A stretch of 43,569 nucleotides of DNA from Flavobacteriaceae bacterium (GTDB taxonomy: Bacteria; Bacteroidota; Bacteroidia; Flavobacteriales; Flavobacteriaceae), in contig PBHD01000005.1 of the NCBI GenBank assembly GCA_002719315.1, forward strand, positions 29,237-72,805, in the 5' to 3' direction. The stretch's first letter is position 1; every line of letters starts with the position of its first letter. Of the stretch, positions 1 to 8,012 are shown one piece after another. The position numbers and the translations under genes were made by a program. The notes beneath the pieces were generated by a model. It was given only the letters and a program-made list of their open reading frames with translations, had not been told where the DNA came from and did not search any database.

Positions 1-8
1 AAAAAAAT

Positions 9-962
9 TTATAAATCAAATAAATATCCTATAGAAATTCCAAAAAAACTAGTGTTAGGAAGATTATTTTCATCTCCTATTGGCATAGGAACATTAATAT
101 AATATGAAAGTTCTAAATCTATATTATTTAAACTAAATTCAAAAGGTAATTTAATTTGAGTATTTATTAAACCAAAATAGTTTTGATTGGCGCTGCTATT
201 CTGATTAATAAAAAATGATGGACTAAATTCTGTATCAATTGTTTCTGAATTAAAATAAAAAGAAACCATGGGATCAAAATAAAGAGTCAATTTATCACTT
301 AGAATTCTTCTTGACTTTTGTTTACCATTGACATTTCCCTTCCAAACTTGTGATTTTTTTTGTTCTTTTATTTTTTCTCTTTTTTTGATTAAATTAAATG
401 AATAATATAGATTTGATGCTAATTGAAATAAATTACTTCCATCAAAAAAAAATCCTGCTGAGGTGTTTAAAAACAACTTATCATTAAAAGATTGGTAACT
501 CATCCCTAAAGAAACACTTCTTGAATAAATATCATTTTTATCATATGAGTAAAAATAATTAATGAAACTTGTATTTAAAGAAATAGTGTTTCTTTTATTA
601 ACCCATTTAGAATAACCTATTGAAATAGTAGTTAAATCCCATGGTGATTCAAACTGATCTAAGTAAATTCCAGAAAATCCTATAGTAAATCCATTTGAAT
701 TTAAATATGAAATTTGGGGGGATAAATTAAATTGATTTACACCTATACTCCTTCCAGAATAAAATGTATTACTATTATAATTAATTGAAGAGTATATTAA
801 ATTAATTTTATTTTCATTTAATAATTCCCCTAAATCTTTTTGAGAAAAAAAAAGTTCTTCTATTAATGAATCAATCTCTTCGGCTTCAGTTTTTTGTTGG
901 GAATAAATTGCGGTAAAAATTAAAATGAAGATAGTTAGATAAATTAATTTCCAGGTTTTCAC
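9..962 (-). CDS. Predicted outer-membrane beta-barrel protein, unknown function
   Basis: This 317-residue protein has a cleavable signal peptide (about residues 1-21, ending IYSQ). The rest is almost continuous alternating polar and aromatic strands ending in GYLFDL, as in an outer-membrane barrel. A basic, lysine-rich segment near residues 190-220 breaks the strand pattern and may be a periplasmic turn or loop. The start codon is GTG at 960-962, chosen because it gives MKTWKLIY and a clean signal peptide. It is the last gene of an operon led by an ECF sigma factor and lies 21 bp after the LTxxQ protein. This suggests an envelope component controlled by that sigma factor. I do not recognise a named family. 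Confidence 0.75.
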   Translation of the reverse strand: MKTWKLIYLTIFILIFTAIYSQQKTEAEEIDSLIEELFFSQKDLGELLNENKINLIYSSINYNSNTFYSGRSIGVNQFNLSPQISYLNSNGFTIGFSGIYLDQFESPWDLTTISIGYSKWVNKRNTISLNTSFINYFYSYDKNDIYSRSVSLGMSYQSFNDKLFLNTSAGFFFDGSNLFQLASNLYYSFNLIKKREKIKEQKKSQVWKGNVNGKQKSRRILSDKLTLYFDPMVSFYFNSETIDTEFSPSFFINQNSSANQNYFGLINTQIKLPFEFSLNNIDLELSYYINVPMPIGDENNLPNTSFFGISIGYLFDL

Positions 963-983
963 ACCTTAAAAATACATTTAATA

Positions 984-1511
984 TTAATCAATCTTTCTTT
1001 TTGGGTCAAAAGGTTTTTTAGGTTTAAATGGAACTTTTTTTCTATCCTTAATTTTGTCTTTATTAAATCTTGTACCCCTGGAATCTCCTGTTTTAAATCT
1101 ATTATTTTTCGTTTTAATTCCTCTAATTTCTTTCTTTTGCTTATCTGTAAGAGTAGGGCGAATTTTTGAAGCCATACTTTTAATTCTTTTCTCACTATCT
1201 CTAATTAGATTTTTTTGATTTTTTGAAAAAGAGGCGACTAATCTTGATCTTCTTTGTTCTTTGCTAAGTTTAGAATTTGTTAGAATTGCTTTTTGTTCTT
1301 TAGTTAAGCTATTTCTGAAATCAATTCTGGATTGTTTTATTTTTTGTCTTTCATCAATTAAAATTTGTTTTTGTTCCTCTGTAAGAGTTTTTAAATTTAA
1401 AAAATCAATTACTCCACCTGGTGGAGGTAGCCCTTGAGAATAAACAAAATTGAAAGACCAGAATAAACTAGTTAAAACAAATGGTAAAATAAAAGAATGG
1501 ATTTTATTCAT
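984..1511 (-). CDS. Exported LTxxQ-repeat protein (Spy/CpxP-like), highly basic
   Basis: The protein has 175 residues with a signal peptide of about 25 residues ending VYSQ. Four LTxxQ-type motifs are visible: LTEEQ 43-47, LTKEQ 69-73, LSKEQ 82-86 and LTDKQ 121-125. They lie in charged helices, as in periplasmic Spy/CpxP-type proteins that bind unfolded proteins or sense envelope stress. The C-terminal 45 residues are extremely Lys/Arg/Pro-rich, which is not typical of Spy. The start overlaps the end of the anti-sigma gene by 8 bp, so translation is probably coupled. By position it could be the sensor or a target of the sigma/anti-sigma pair; that is inference. Confidence 0.65.
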   Translation of the reverse strand: MNKIHSFILPFVLTSLFWSFNFVYSQGLPPPGGVIDFLNLKTLTEEQKQILIDERQKIKQSRIDFRNSLTKEQKAILTNSKLSKEQRRSRLVASFSKNQKNLIRDSEKRIKSMASKIRPTLTDKQKKEIRGIKTKNNRFKTGDSRGTRFNKDKIKDRKKVPFKPKKPFDPKRKID

Positions 1512-1887
1512 CTATAACTTCATTAATTACATACAAACTTATATATTCATCTATCTGACCTTCTTCTATAAAAAGGGTTTCAACTATGCTGGAATTTTCA
1601 ATATTAATAGACTCAAAATCATTTAATTGCTGATTATCCATAATGTTTTGTTGATTATTAAAAAACCAAGAGACTCCAATAATTATAAGAATAGAAGCCG
1701 CCATTGAAAACTTCCAGTTCAATTGAAAAATATTATCTGTCTTTTGATTTCTTTTTGGCATAGATTCAATATTAAGCTTACTATTAACTTCTTTCCAAAT
1801 CTCTTCTTTTGATTTAGAATATGAAATATTAAGATCTTTAATCAAAGAATCTATTTCCTTATTTTCCAAATTTTCTTTTTTACTCAT
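1504..1887 (-). CDS. Single-span anti-sigma-factor-like membrane protein
   Basis: The 127-residue protein has a charged N-terminal region containing KSKEEIWKEVNSKL, one membrane segment at about residues 59-76, and a short acidic C-terminal region outside the membrane. This layout, placed directly after an ECF sigma gene with an 8-bp overlap, is that of a small flavobacterial anti-sigma factor. No zinc-binding HxxxCxxC anti-sigma motif is present, so the role rests on topology and position. It probably holds the sigma factor at the inner membrane. Confidence 0.6.
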   Translation of the reverse strand: MSKKENLENKEIDSLIKDLNISYSKSKEEIWKEVNSKLNIESMPKRNQKTDNIFQLNWKFSMAASILIIIGVSWFFNNQQNIMDNQQLNDFESINIENSSIVETLFIEEGQIDEYISLYVINEVIDE

Positions 1888-2362
1888 TAATATTTTCTTT
1901 TAAAAACTTTAGGGCCTTTGTCATCCTTTTTTCAACTGCTTTCAAACTTATTTCAAGATAATTAGAAATTTCTTTATTTGTTAATCCCTCTCTTTTACTC
2001 ATTAAAAGTACAACTCTTTGTTTTTCTGGCATTTTTTTTAATACCTTTTCAAATTTTAATTTTCTGATTTTCTTATGTAAATCCTGATTATTCTCTTCTA
2101 TTTCATGTTTAAACGATTGCTCGGCATATACTTTTTTTAGCTTTTCTTTTCTAATCCAACTTACAAATTCATCTCTTGAAATCTTATATAGCAATGCTTT
2201 AATATTTTCCTTTTTTATTTCAGATCTCTTTTTCCAAACTTTTATAAAAGTTTCTTGAGATATATCACTTGCTAAATCTTTATTTCCTGATCGATAATAA
2301 ATATAATTTCTAATCGAATCAAAATAATGGTTATACAAGTTTTTAAATTCTTCTGCTGTCAA
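1880..2362 (-). CDS. ECF-type RNA polymerase sigma factor
   Basis: The protein has 160 residues. Region 2 is seen at about residues 10-75 with the core-binding stretch DISQETFIKVWKKR (33-46). Region 4 is at about 105-155 with the helix-turn-helix LTNKEISNYLEISLKAVEKRM. This is the sigma-70 ECF architecture of Bacteroidota. The start codon is TTG at 2360-2362, and an in-frame stop lies only two codons upstream, so no longer form is possible. It heads an operon of overlapping genes: anti-sigma, LTxxQ protein, outer-membrane barrel. It probably autoregulates that operon, but no promoter sharing was tested. Confidence 0.88.
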   Translation of the reverse strand: MTAEEFKNLYNHYFDSIRNYIYYRSGNKDLASDISQETFIKVWKKRSEIKKENIKALLYKISRDEFVSWIRKEKLKKVYAEQSFKHEIEENNQDLHKKIRKLKFEKVLKKMPEKQRVVLLMSKREGLTNKEISNYLEISLKAVEKRMTKALKFLKENINE

Positions 2363-2383
2363 TTTAAATTATTTAACTAAAAC

Positions 2384-2413
2384 AACTCCTTACGTAAATT
2401 TCGTTAAGGAGTT
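2384..2413 (-). terminator. Imperfect hairpin between lipoprotein and sigma genes
   Basis: The arms AACTCCTTACG and CGTTAAGGAGTT pair with a single bulged base. The hairpin lies after the minus-strand lipoprotein gene and before the sigma gene. The T-rich tail on the minus strand is short and interrupted, so it may be a weak terminator or a regulatory hairpin in the sigma leader. Confidence 0.45.
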
Positions 2414-2464
2414 AGTTTCTTCAATTAAAATTTTAAAAAATGACATTTTAATTAGTTATTTTTG

Positions 2465-3424
2465 TTAATCTTTTGACCTAGGTTTTTTTGGCTTTTCTCT
2501 TTTAAATTTCTTTCTAAGTTCCTGCATTTCCTCCTTACTTGAAATAGTAACAATCTCCTCTCCCTCTTTAGATTTTACAATCACATCCACAGGAAATACA
2601 AGCTCTGGCTTTTCCTTTGAATCTGGATTAGCATCATACCACTCTTTCATTGACTCTTTTATCTCTTTATGATCCTCCCCTGAAATTACTGATCCATCAG
2701 GCATAGCAAAACTTATTGGAAATACAAACTCAAAAGGTCTTGGTCTTTGCCTTCTAAATTTCTTTCTAAGTTCCTGCATTTCCTCCTTACTTGAAATAGT
2801 AACAATGTCCTCTCCATCTTTAGATTTTACAATCACATCCACAGGAAATACAAGCTCTGGCTTTTCCTTTGAATCTGGATTAGCATCATACCATGATTTT
2901 AAAGAACTTTTTATTTCTTCTTTATTGTTTACAGTAACGGAAGTTCCATCTGGCATAATATAACTTACTGGAAAAACAAACCTAAAGGGATGAGGTTTTT
3001 TATTCTTTTTTTCAGCCATATAATTCTCTTTATCCTTTTTATCATAATCTTTTGAATTCTTTTTTGAAATTAATTTTCTTCCATTTTTTGCAAAAAATAT
3101 ATCCTCCTTTTCACCAAGATTAGTAGGTAAAATACCTCTCATATTTACTTCATATCCTAGTTTAGGAACTTCATAAGAGTTTTCTGAGTTCATAGATGAA
3201 TAATCTGTATCTATTGTTGTTTTAGCTGTTAAAGGAAGCTGGTCAACATTAATAGACTGTTTGCTTTTTGAATTAGAAATAGCTAGAATTAATTCATCAT
3301 CTCCCTCAAAAAAGGAATTTAATTTTGAATCTTCAAATACCTCTTCATTAATATTACAAGCAACAAAGCCTGTTATTAATATAATACTGTACAATACCCT
3401 TTTAAATAATTTAATATATTTCAT
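2465..3424 (-). CDS. Lipoprotein with an internal tandem duplication
   Basis: The protein has 319 residues with a lipoprotein signal peptide (lipobox GFVAC, about residues 19-23). After a charged linker it carries two copies of an 84-residue unit. Each unit has FVFPxSxxMPDG near its start, a WYDANPDSKEKPELVFP core and a SSKEEMQELRKKF end. A 138-bp part of the two units is almost identical at DNA level, while the first part of each unit has diverged. The tail is basic (KPKKPRSKD). I do not recognise the family. The lipobox and charged repeats fit an envelope-anchored protein. It stands alone, with a hairpin after it and the TonB receptor gene upstream. Confidence 0.7.
   Translation of the reverse strand: MKYIKLFKRVLYSIILITGFVACNINEEVFEDSKLNSFFEGDDELILAISNSKSKQSINVDQLPLTAKTTIDTDYSSMNSENSYEVPKLGYEVNMRGILPTNLGEKEDIFFAKNGRKLISKKNSKDYDKKDKENYMAEKKNKKPHPFRFVFPVSYIMPDGTSVTVNNKEEIKSSLKSWYDANPDSKEKPELVFPVDVIVKSKDGEDIVTISSKEEMQELRKKFRRQRPRPFEFVFPISFAMPDGSVISGEDHKEIKESMKEWYDANPDSKEKPELVFPVDVIVKSKEGEEIVTISSKEEMQELRKKFKREKPKKPRSKD
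2504..2893 (-). repeat. In-frame direct repeat, two 138-bp copies 252 bp apart
   Basis: Positions 2504-2641 and 2756-2893 match with only two differences that I could see. The 252-bp offset equals 84 codons, so the reading frame is kept. The copies encode the second half of each protein repeat. Confidence 0.9.
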
Positions 3425-3508
3425 AATTTTAAATTTTATAGTTATAAGCCTTTTGTTATGTCTATATACCGTAGCTTAAATTTAAAACCCTACCTAAATT
3501 TAATATTT

Positions 3509-5917
3509 TTATTTAAATCGAAAATTATAGGTTAATGAAATAATTGGAGTTTTAATAACTGAAAGAGTATAGGAAGCTAAAGGACTGCTTCCAAAAATAA
3601 TCCCATCATTTGAAGTGCCATCTCTCTCAGTATAATAAATATTAAATGGATTTTTTCTTCCCAAAACATTGTATACTGTAAAAATCCAATCTTTCTTAAA
3701 ACGGTTTTTAGGGTCTCTACTGTAAGATATTTTCCATGAAAAATCTAATCTTTGATAATATGGAAACCTAGAATTATTTCTTTGAAGATAGATAGGTACC
3801 TCTATATTTGTAATTTCAAAAACAGTATTTGCAATTGTATATGGTCTTCCAGATTGAGCAGTAAAATTAAAACTAAACTCATTATAAATATCAGTATTAT
3901 AAGTTAAAGTTGCATTAAAAGTGTGCGGACGATCAAAGTCTGATGCATACCAGTCATTGTTATTTATTCTATCTTTAAAATTTAGCTCGTTTGTTTTTAA
4001 TAAACTTCTAGCCCAAGTATAATTTAAAAAGCCATTCAGCTTTCCAATAGGTTTTTTTAGACTAAATTCAAAACCATAGGCTCTTCCACTTCCTTGAATC
4101 ACATCTTTTTCTACAAACTCCGCAAGAAAAAAATCTGCACCAGGTTTGTAAGTTAATGTATTTTGAATATCTCGATAATAACCTTCTAAAGAAAGCTCAA
4201 TTCCTGCAGAATCGAAATTTTTAAAAAACCCTGCTCCAAAAGTATCACTTATCTGAGGTTTGATATAAATATCTGAAGTTTTCCACCTTGAAGTAGGTAA
4301 TGGGGTAACTGTATTGTATATATTTTGAATATATTGATTTATTTTAGCGTAACTAAGTTTTAAAGAACTATTATCGCTTAACTGAATTCTTGAACCTATC
4401 CTTGGCTCAAAATTTTGATATGAAACTATAGACTCATTGTTATCGTAGGAAAGAAAATTAATTTGATCTTCTTGATCATTATACTCAGCAACTGTATAAG
4501 GTCCTAAAAAATTAAACAATGTATGTCTTAAACCCAGAGAAAAAGATAAATTTTTTGTAGGATTTAAATTAATATTAAAATAGCTTGAAAAATCCAAACT
4601 ATTTTCTTCTTCAAGATTAACTGGTGTAACTGAATTACCATTACCTGGAGACAAAGACCCAGGTGAAATATTATATTTCTTTGATTGAACTCCCAAAGAA
4701 TAATTAAACATCTCTCCTCTATTATCAGTATATTCAGATTGAAAGCTTGAATAATTAACTCTAGACTTAAAAACAATTACATTATCGGAATTAAATTCGG
4801 GAAATAAATTTTTTGGTAAATATGAACTGTTTACATATAAAGATTTTAGAGTTGTATTGTTTTTAAAATTATGCACCCATTTAAAAGTATGATTAGAAGT
4901 TTCAAAATCATACTGATTAAATTCAGAATTAATTTTTTCAACATTTGATATTAAATCCAATTGATAAAAGTCATTTGATGTAAAATAATTATAAGAAAAT
5001 TGATTGTTTTCATTAAGAATATATAACAATTTCATTGTGCCATCATAAAAATTAGCTTTTGTGTTTTTTAATCTTTTAACAAAAATTGGAAACAAAAAAT
5101 CAGTAAACCCACCTCTTAAAGCAGCTGAAATTAAAAGTTTATCTTTTAGAATTGGAGTCGTGATTTTTAATCTACTTGATAATAGACCTATTCCTCCATC
5201 AAGCTCAAATTTATCAGCATAAGGGTTTTTTACTTTTATGTCCATAACAGAAGAAATTCTACCTCCATACTTTGACGGTATATTTGCTTGATACATATCA
5301 AGTTTAGATATTATGTCTGGAGTAAAAACTGATAATAACCCAAAAAGATGCGTAGGATTGAATACTGGAGCAGATTCATATAACATTAAGTTTTGATCAA
5401 GAGAACCCCCTCTAACTGAAATACCATTACTTACATCTCCAGCATTATTAACTCCAGCCATTAGAGTCATACTTTTTAATACATCAAATTCTCCAAAAGC
5501 AGAAGGCATCTTAACAAGTTCTTCTGATGTAATATTAAAAACACCCATTTGAGGTGTTTCAACATTTTGATTTAAATTTTTTGCCCTTACTATTATTTCA
5601 GAAAGTTTTTCCTCAAAAACTTCCATTTTCACAACTAAACTTACATTTTTATTTAAAGAAATAAATAACTCTTCATTTGCATAACCCAGGTATTCTAGAG
5701 ATAATTTATAATCACGAGATGGAAGTTTAATTTTAAATACTCCTTCGGAATTAGTTATACCTCCTCCCTTTGGGGAATCAATTAAAATATTTACACTTTC
5801 TAAAGGTATTTCATTTTCGGAGTCTAATACTAATAATTCTAATTCATATTCTTGAGCAATAGAAAATAAAGACACTAAAAAAGAAAAAAGAAAAAAATTA
5901 AAAGTTTTTTTAATCAT
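3509..5917 (-). CDS. TonB-dependent outer-membrane receptor with CarboxypepD_reg N-terminus
   Basis: The protein has 802 residues with a signal peptide of about 21 residues (ending SIAQ). Residues of about 23-105 form a carboxypeptidase-regulatory-like beta-sandwich. The plug follows at about 115-230, with an RGGSLDQNLMLYE stretch and YGGRISSVMDI. The remainder is a long beta-barrel ending in SLTYNFRFK. This is the flavobacterial TonB-dependent receptor type, which imports substrates such as siderophores, peptides or oligosaccharides across the outer membrane with TonB energy. Its start overlaps the end of the upstream DUF4249 gene by 8 bp, the usual pairing for this receptor subclass. No SusD gene is adjacent, so a polysaccharide locus is unlikely. 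The substrate is unknown. Confidence 0.9.
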   Translation of the reverse strand: MIKKTFNFFLFSFLVSLFSIAQEYELELLVLDSENEIPLESVNILIDSPKGGGITNSEGVFKIKLPSRDYKLSLEYLGYANEELFISLNKNVSLVVKMEVFEEKLSEIIVRAKNLNQNVETPQMGVFNITSEELVKMPSAFGEFDVLKSMTLMAGVNNAGDVSNGISVRGGSLDQNLMLYESAPVFNPTHLFGLLSVFTPDIISKLDMYQANIPSKYGGRISSVMDIKVKNPYADKFELDGGIGLLSSRLKITTPILKDKLLISAALRGGFTDFLFPIFVKRLKNTKANFYDGTMKLLYILNENNQFSYNYFTSNDFYQLDLISNVEKINSEFNQYDFETSNHTFKWVHNFKNNTTLKSLYVNSSYLPKNLFPEFNSDNVIVFKSRVNYSSFQSEYTDNRGEMFNYSLGVQSKKYNISPGSLSPGNGNSVTPVNLEEENSLDFSSYFNINLNPTKNLSFSLGLRHTLFNFLGPYTVAEYNDQEDQINFLSYDNNESIVSYQNFEPRIGSRIQLSDNSSLKLSYAKINQYIQNIYNTVTPLPTSRWKTSDIYIKPQISDTFGAGFFKNFDSAGIELSLEGYYRDIQNTLTYKPGADFFLAEFVEKDVIQGSGRAYGFEFSLKKPIGKLNGFLNYTWARSLLKTNELNFKDRINNNDWYASDFDRPHTFNATLTYNTDIYNEFSFNFTAQSGRPYTIANTVFEITNIEVPIYLQRNNSRFPYYQRLDFSWKISYSRDPKNRFKKDWIFTVYNVLGRKNPFNIYYTERDGTSNDGIIFGSSPLASYTLSVIKTPIISLTYNFRFK

Positions 5918-7034
5918 TCTTTGGCCAATTCAAGGGTTTAATACCTGTTCTGTATGCTCCTTCATCACATGAAGCAAAAATGGGATAATCAAATCTTGAA
6001 AGGGGCTGAGGGACTCGATCTCCAAATTTTTCGATTACAGCTGGTTTTGGTCCGCGAATATCATTTCCCTCTAATTTTCTACGAGGAATATAAATTGATT
6101 TTGAAGATCCTGAAGCAACTGTAAATCTTCCTAAAACTATTTCATCTTGATTTTTTGTGTTATATAAGTTTCCAATTAAAACTGAAGGTAAAGGAGCATT
6201 TAATCCTCCATTGTTTTCAATCAAATCTTTTATAGATTTATAATATTTATATGCATCATAAGATATGCTATATTGTTGTAATTCCACTAGAATGTCCCTT
6301 TTTGAGTAAAGGGGTACTTCTGCAACTTCTAAATTTTCAATGAATTTGCCATTAGTAAATTCATCGTCAAAAATTTTAATTTTTTCATTAACTCTAATTT
6401 TCCAACAAGGAGAATCACAATTATATGTAAAATAAGGTCTAGCCCATCGAATCCCAGCAGTTGAAATACATTCCCCGTTTCTTAAAACACCAGCATTACA
6501 AATAACACAATATGGCTCTGTTTCATAAGATTTATATTCATAATAATAATAATTTTCTTGATCTTCAGGTTCCTGAAATGAAATTAAAATTCTATGACCA
6601 GGAGCAAATCTTTTATCAGGCACATCATAGTATAATTCTAAATCATATTTTGACTCAATATTAGAAATTGAAACTTCATCAATTAAAGTTTCAGGACTTG
6701 ATCTATATTCTTTACCATTGGGTAAAGTTATTTTTAATTCCCATGTTTCTCCTTTATTTACCTTAAAATCATTAGGAACAAAATACCTGTCAAAACCTTC
6801 AATTAAATCAATAGTTTTACTATCACTAATAAACTTTACTTGACATCCTGATAAAAATAATGTTCTATAATACCCTTCTTCATTAGAACTTGTATTGACA
6901 GTTACATAAGAGCCTCCCTCAATAGAAGAAGCAATTCCGTTAATTAAAACTAAATCATCTAAAAAATCAAATTCGGGTGTGATTGGATCTATACAAGATA
7001 TTAGGAGGAAAAATATGAATATGGATTTTTTAAT
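5910..7034 (-). CDS. DUF4249-type lipoprotein, apparent ATT start
   Basis: Read in one open frame, the gene encodes about 374 residues. It begins with a lipoprotein signal peptide (KKSIFIFFLLISC, Cys at about residue 14) followed by DPITPEF, then an N-terminal beta domain and a Cys-containing C-terminal part, as in DUF4249 partners of TonB receptors. The frame is open from the stop at 7146-7148 down to 5910 and contains no ATG. The only GTG lies deep inside, at 6621-6623, and would remove the signal peptide and a third of the protein. The best start is ATT at 7032-7034, just before Lys-Lys, about 20 bases after the expected start of a transcript from the promoter element at 7061-7068. It is probably a surface lipoprotein working with the receptor. 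Confidence 0.8.
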   Translation of the reverse strand: MKKSIFIFFLLISCIDPITPEFDFLDDLVLINGIASSIEGGSYVTVNTSSNEEGYYRTLFLSGCQVKFISDSKTIDLIEGFDRYFVPNDFKVNKGETWELKITLPNGKEYRSSPETLIDEVSISNIESKYDLELYYDVPDKRFAPGHRILISFQEPEDQENYYYYEYKSYETEPYCVICNAGVLRNGECISTAGIRWARPYFTYNCDSPCWKIRVNEKIKIFDDEFTNGKFIENLEVAEVPLYSKRDILVELQQYSISYDAYKYYKSIKDLIENNGGLNAPLPSVLIGNLYNTKNQDEIVLGRFTVASGSSKSIYIPRRKLEGNDIRGPKPAVIEKFGDRVPQPLSRFDYPIFASCDEGAYRTGIKPLNWPKND

Positions 7035-7060
7035 TTTTAAATTATTTATAATTAAAGTTG

Positions 7061-7068
7061 CAAATATA
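7061..7068 (-). promoter_or_regulatory. -7 promoter element (TATATTTG) for the DUF4249/TonB receptor operon
   Basis: The plus strand reads CAAATATA, that is TATATTTG on the minus strand, matching the Bacteroidota -7 consensus TAnnTTTG. It lies about 27 bases before the proposed ATT start. I could not define a clear -33 TTTG partner. Confidence 0.55.
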
Positions 7069-7152
7069 AATGAATATTTTACATAAAAATTTTTTTTCTG
7101 AAAAGCCTTAAAAATTTCATTTATAATTTTTTTTTCAATATGTTTTCAATAA

Positions 7153-7180
7153 AAAAAGGGGCTTATTAAAGCCCCTTTTT
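7153..7180 (-). terminator. Strong intrinsic terminator, bidirectional in form
   Basis: A perfect 12-bp stem (AAAAAGGGGCTT / AAGCCCCTTTTT) has a 4-base loop (ATTA) and is flanked by A and T runs. It lies about 20 bases after the stop of the minus-strand lipoprotein gene and insulates it from the receptor operon. Confidence 0.9.
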
Positions 7181-7198
7181 GAAATTATTATAACAAAA

Positions 7199-7963
7199 TT
7201 ATTCTACTAGCTTTGACACCCAGCTTCCGTCATTGTCTTGCAATTCCCTTAATTTTTTCCACATTCTTATTCTTTCCTCTTTTCCATAAACTTTATCTAT
7301 TTCTTGATTATAATTATAATCTTTAAATGCATTATCGAATGAAGCCCAATCCTCATGATTAGAAACAAAAACATAGCCAATATCTTCTCCATTATTAGCT
7401 AATGGTCTAAGTAAAGTATATGATAATGGATAATTACTAATCTTATCCACTTGTAACAACTTATTATTAATATCCCATACTTTCTGATTATTTCCCCAAC
7501 CTTTCTTTATTTTATATTGGGTAACATTGGTAATTTTTGATGGAGAAGTATTGCCATCTTTACTATATGACAACGGAGTTAACACACGTAAATAATTAGA
7601 ATCGGTCATCTCATCCACATGAGGCATTATGCTATTGTTCCAGCTTTCCATATGTCCTTCAATTTCTTGTTTACTATCAACATATTCAAAACTCATTGGA
7701 CCTTCAACCCAAATATATTGTCCAGCTTTTTTTCCTGAAACTATCCTTCTAAGATAAGCGCTAACACCTTCTGTTTTATTGTGATATTTTGAATTATGCT
7801 CCTTAACTGCCTTTTCAAAAGCCTCTATAGCATCATTTTTTGGTTTTAGAAAAATTACTTCATATATAGGCATTGGGTCATCAGGCCAATCAATCTTGGG
7901 CTGTTCTTTTTTACATGACGCAAATACTATTGCTAAAATCATTAAATAAATTATTTTTTTCAT
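7199..7963 (-). CDS. Lipoprotein of unknown function
   Basis: The protein has 254 residues with a lipoprotein signal (MKKIIYLMILAIVFASC, Cys at residue 17). The mature part shows two similar halves with alternating strands and helices, each with a YEV/YVF-type strand and an FEKAVKEHN or FDNAFKDYN helix. This resembles a duplicated ferredoxin-like (dimeric alpha/beta barrel) fold, but the family is not recognised. The protein at 14379-15065 has a similar overall plan without clear sequence identity. It sits downstream of the NagA-like operon, 49 bp away, and ends at a strong terminator. Confidence 0.7.
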   Translation of the reverse strand: MKKIIYLMILAIVFASCKKEQPKIDWPDDPMPIYEVIFLKPKNDAIEAFEKAVKEHNSKYHNKTEGVSAYLRRIVSGKKAGQYIWVEGPMSFEYVDSKQEIEGHMESWNNSIMPHVDEMTDSNYLRVLTPLSYSKDGNTSPSKITNVTQYKIKKGWGNNQKVWDINNKLLQVDKISNYPLSYTLLRPLANNGEDIGYVFVSNHEDWASFDNAFKDYNYNQEIDKVYGKEERIRMWKKLRELQDNDGSWVSKLVE

Positions 7964-8012
7964 TGTTTGGATTTTTTGAATTTAATACTGTTAAATATAT
8001 AAATAATAAAAG

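Noticed and set aside
5910-6623. Short 237-residue protein starting at GTG 6623
   Set aside because: The same frame continues upstream without stops to a lipoprotein signal peptide, so the short form is a start-calling artefact.
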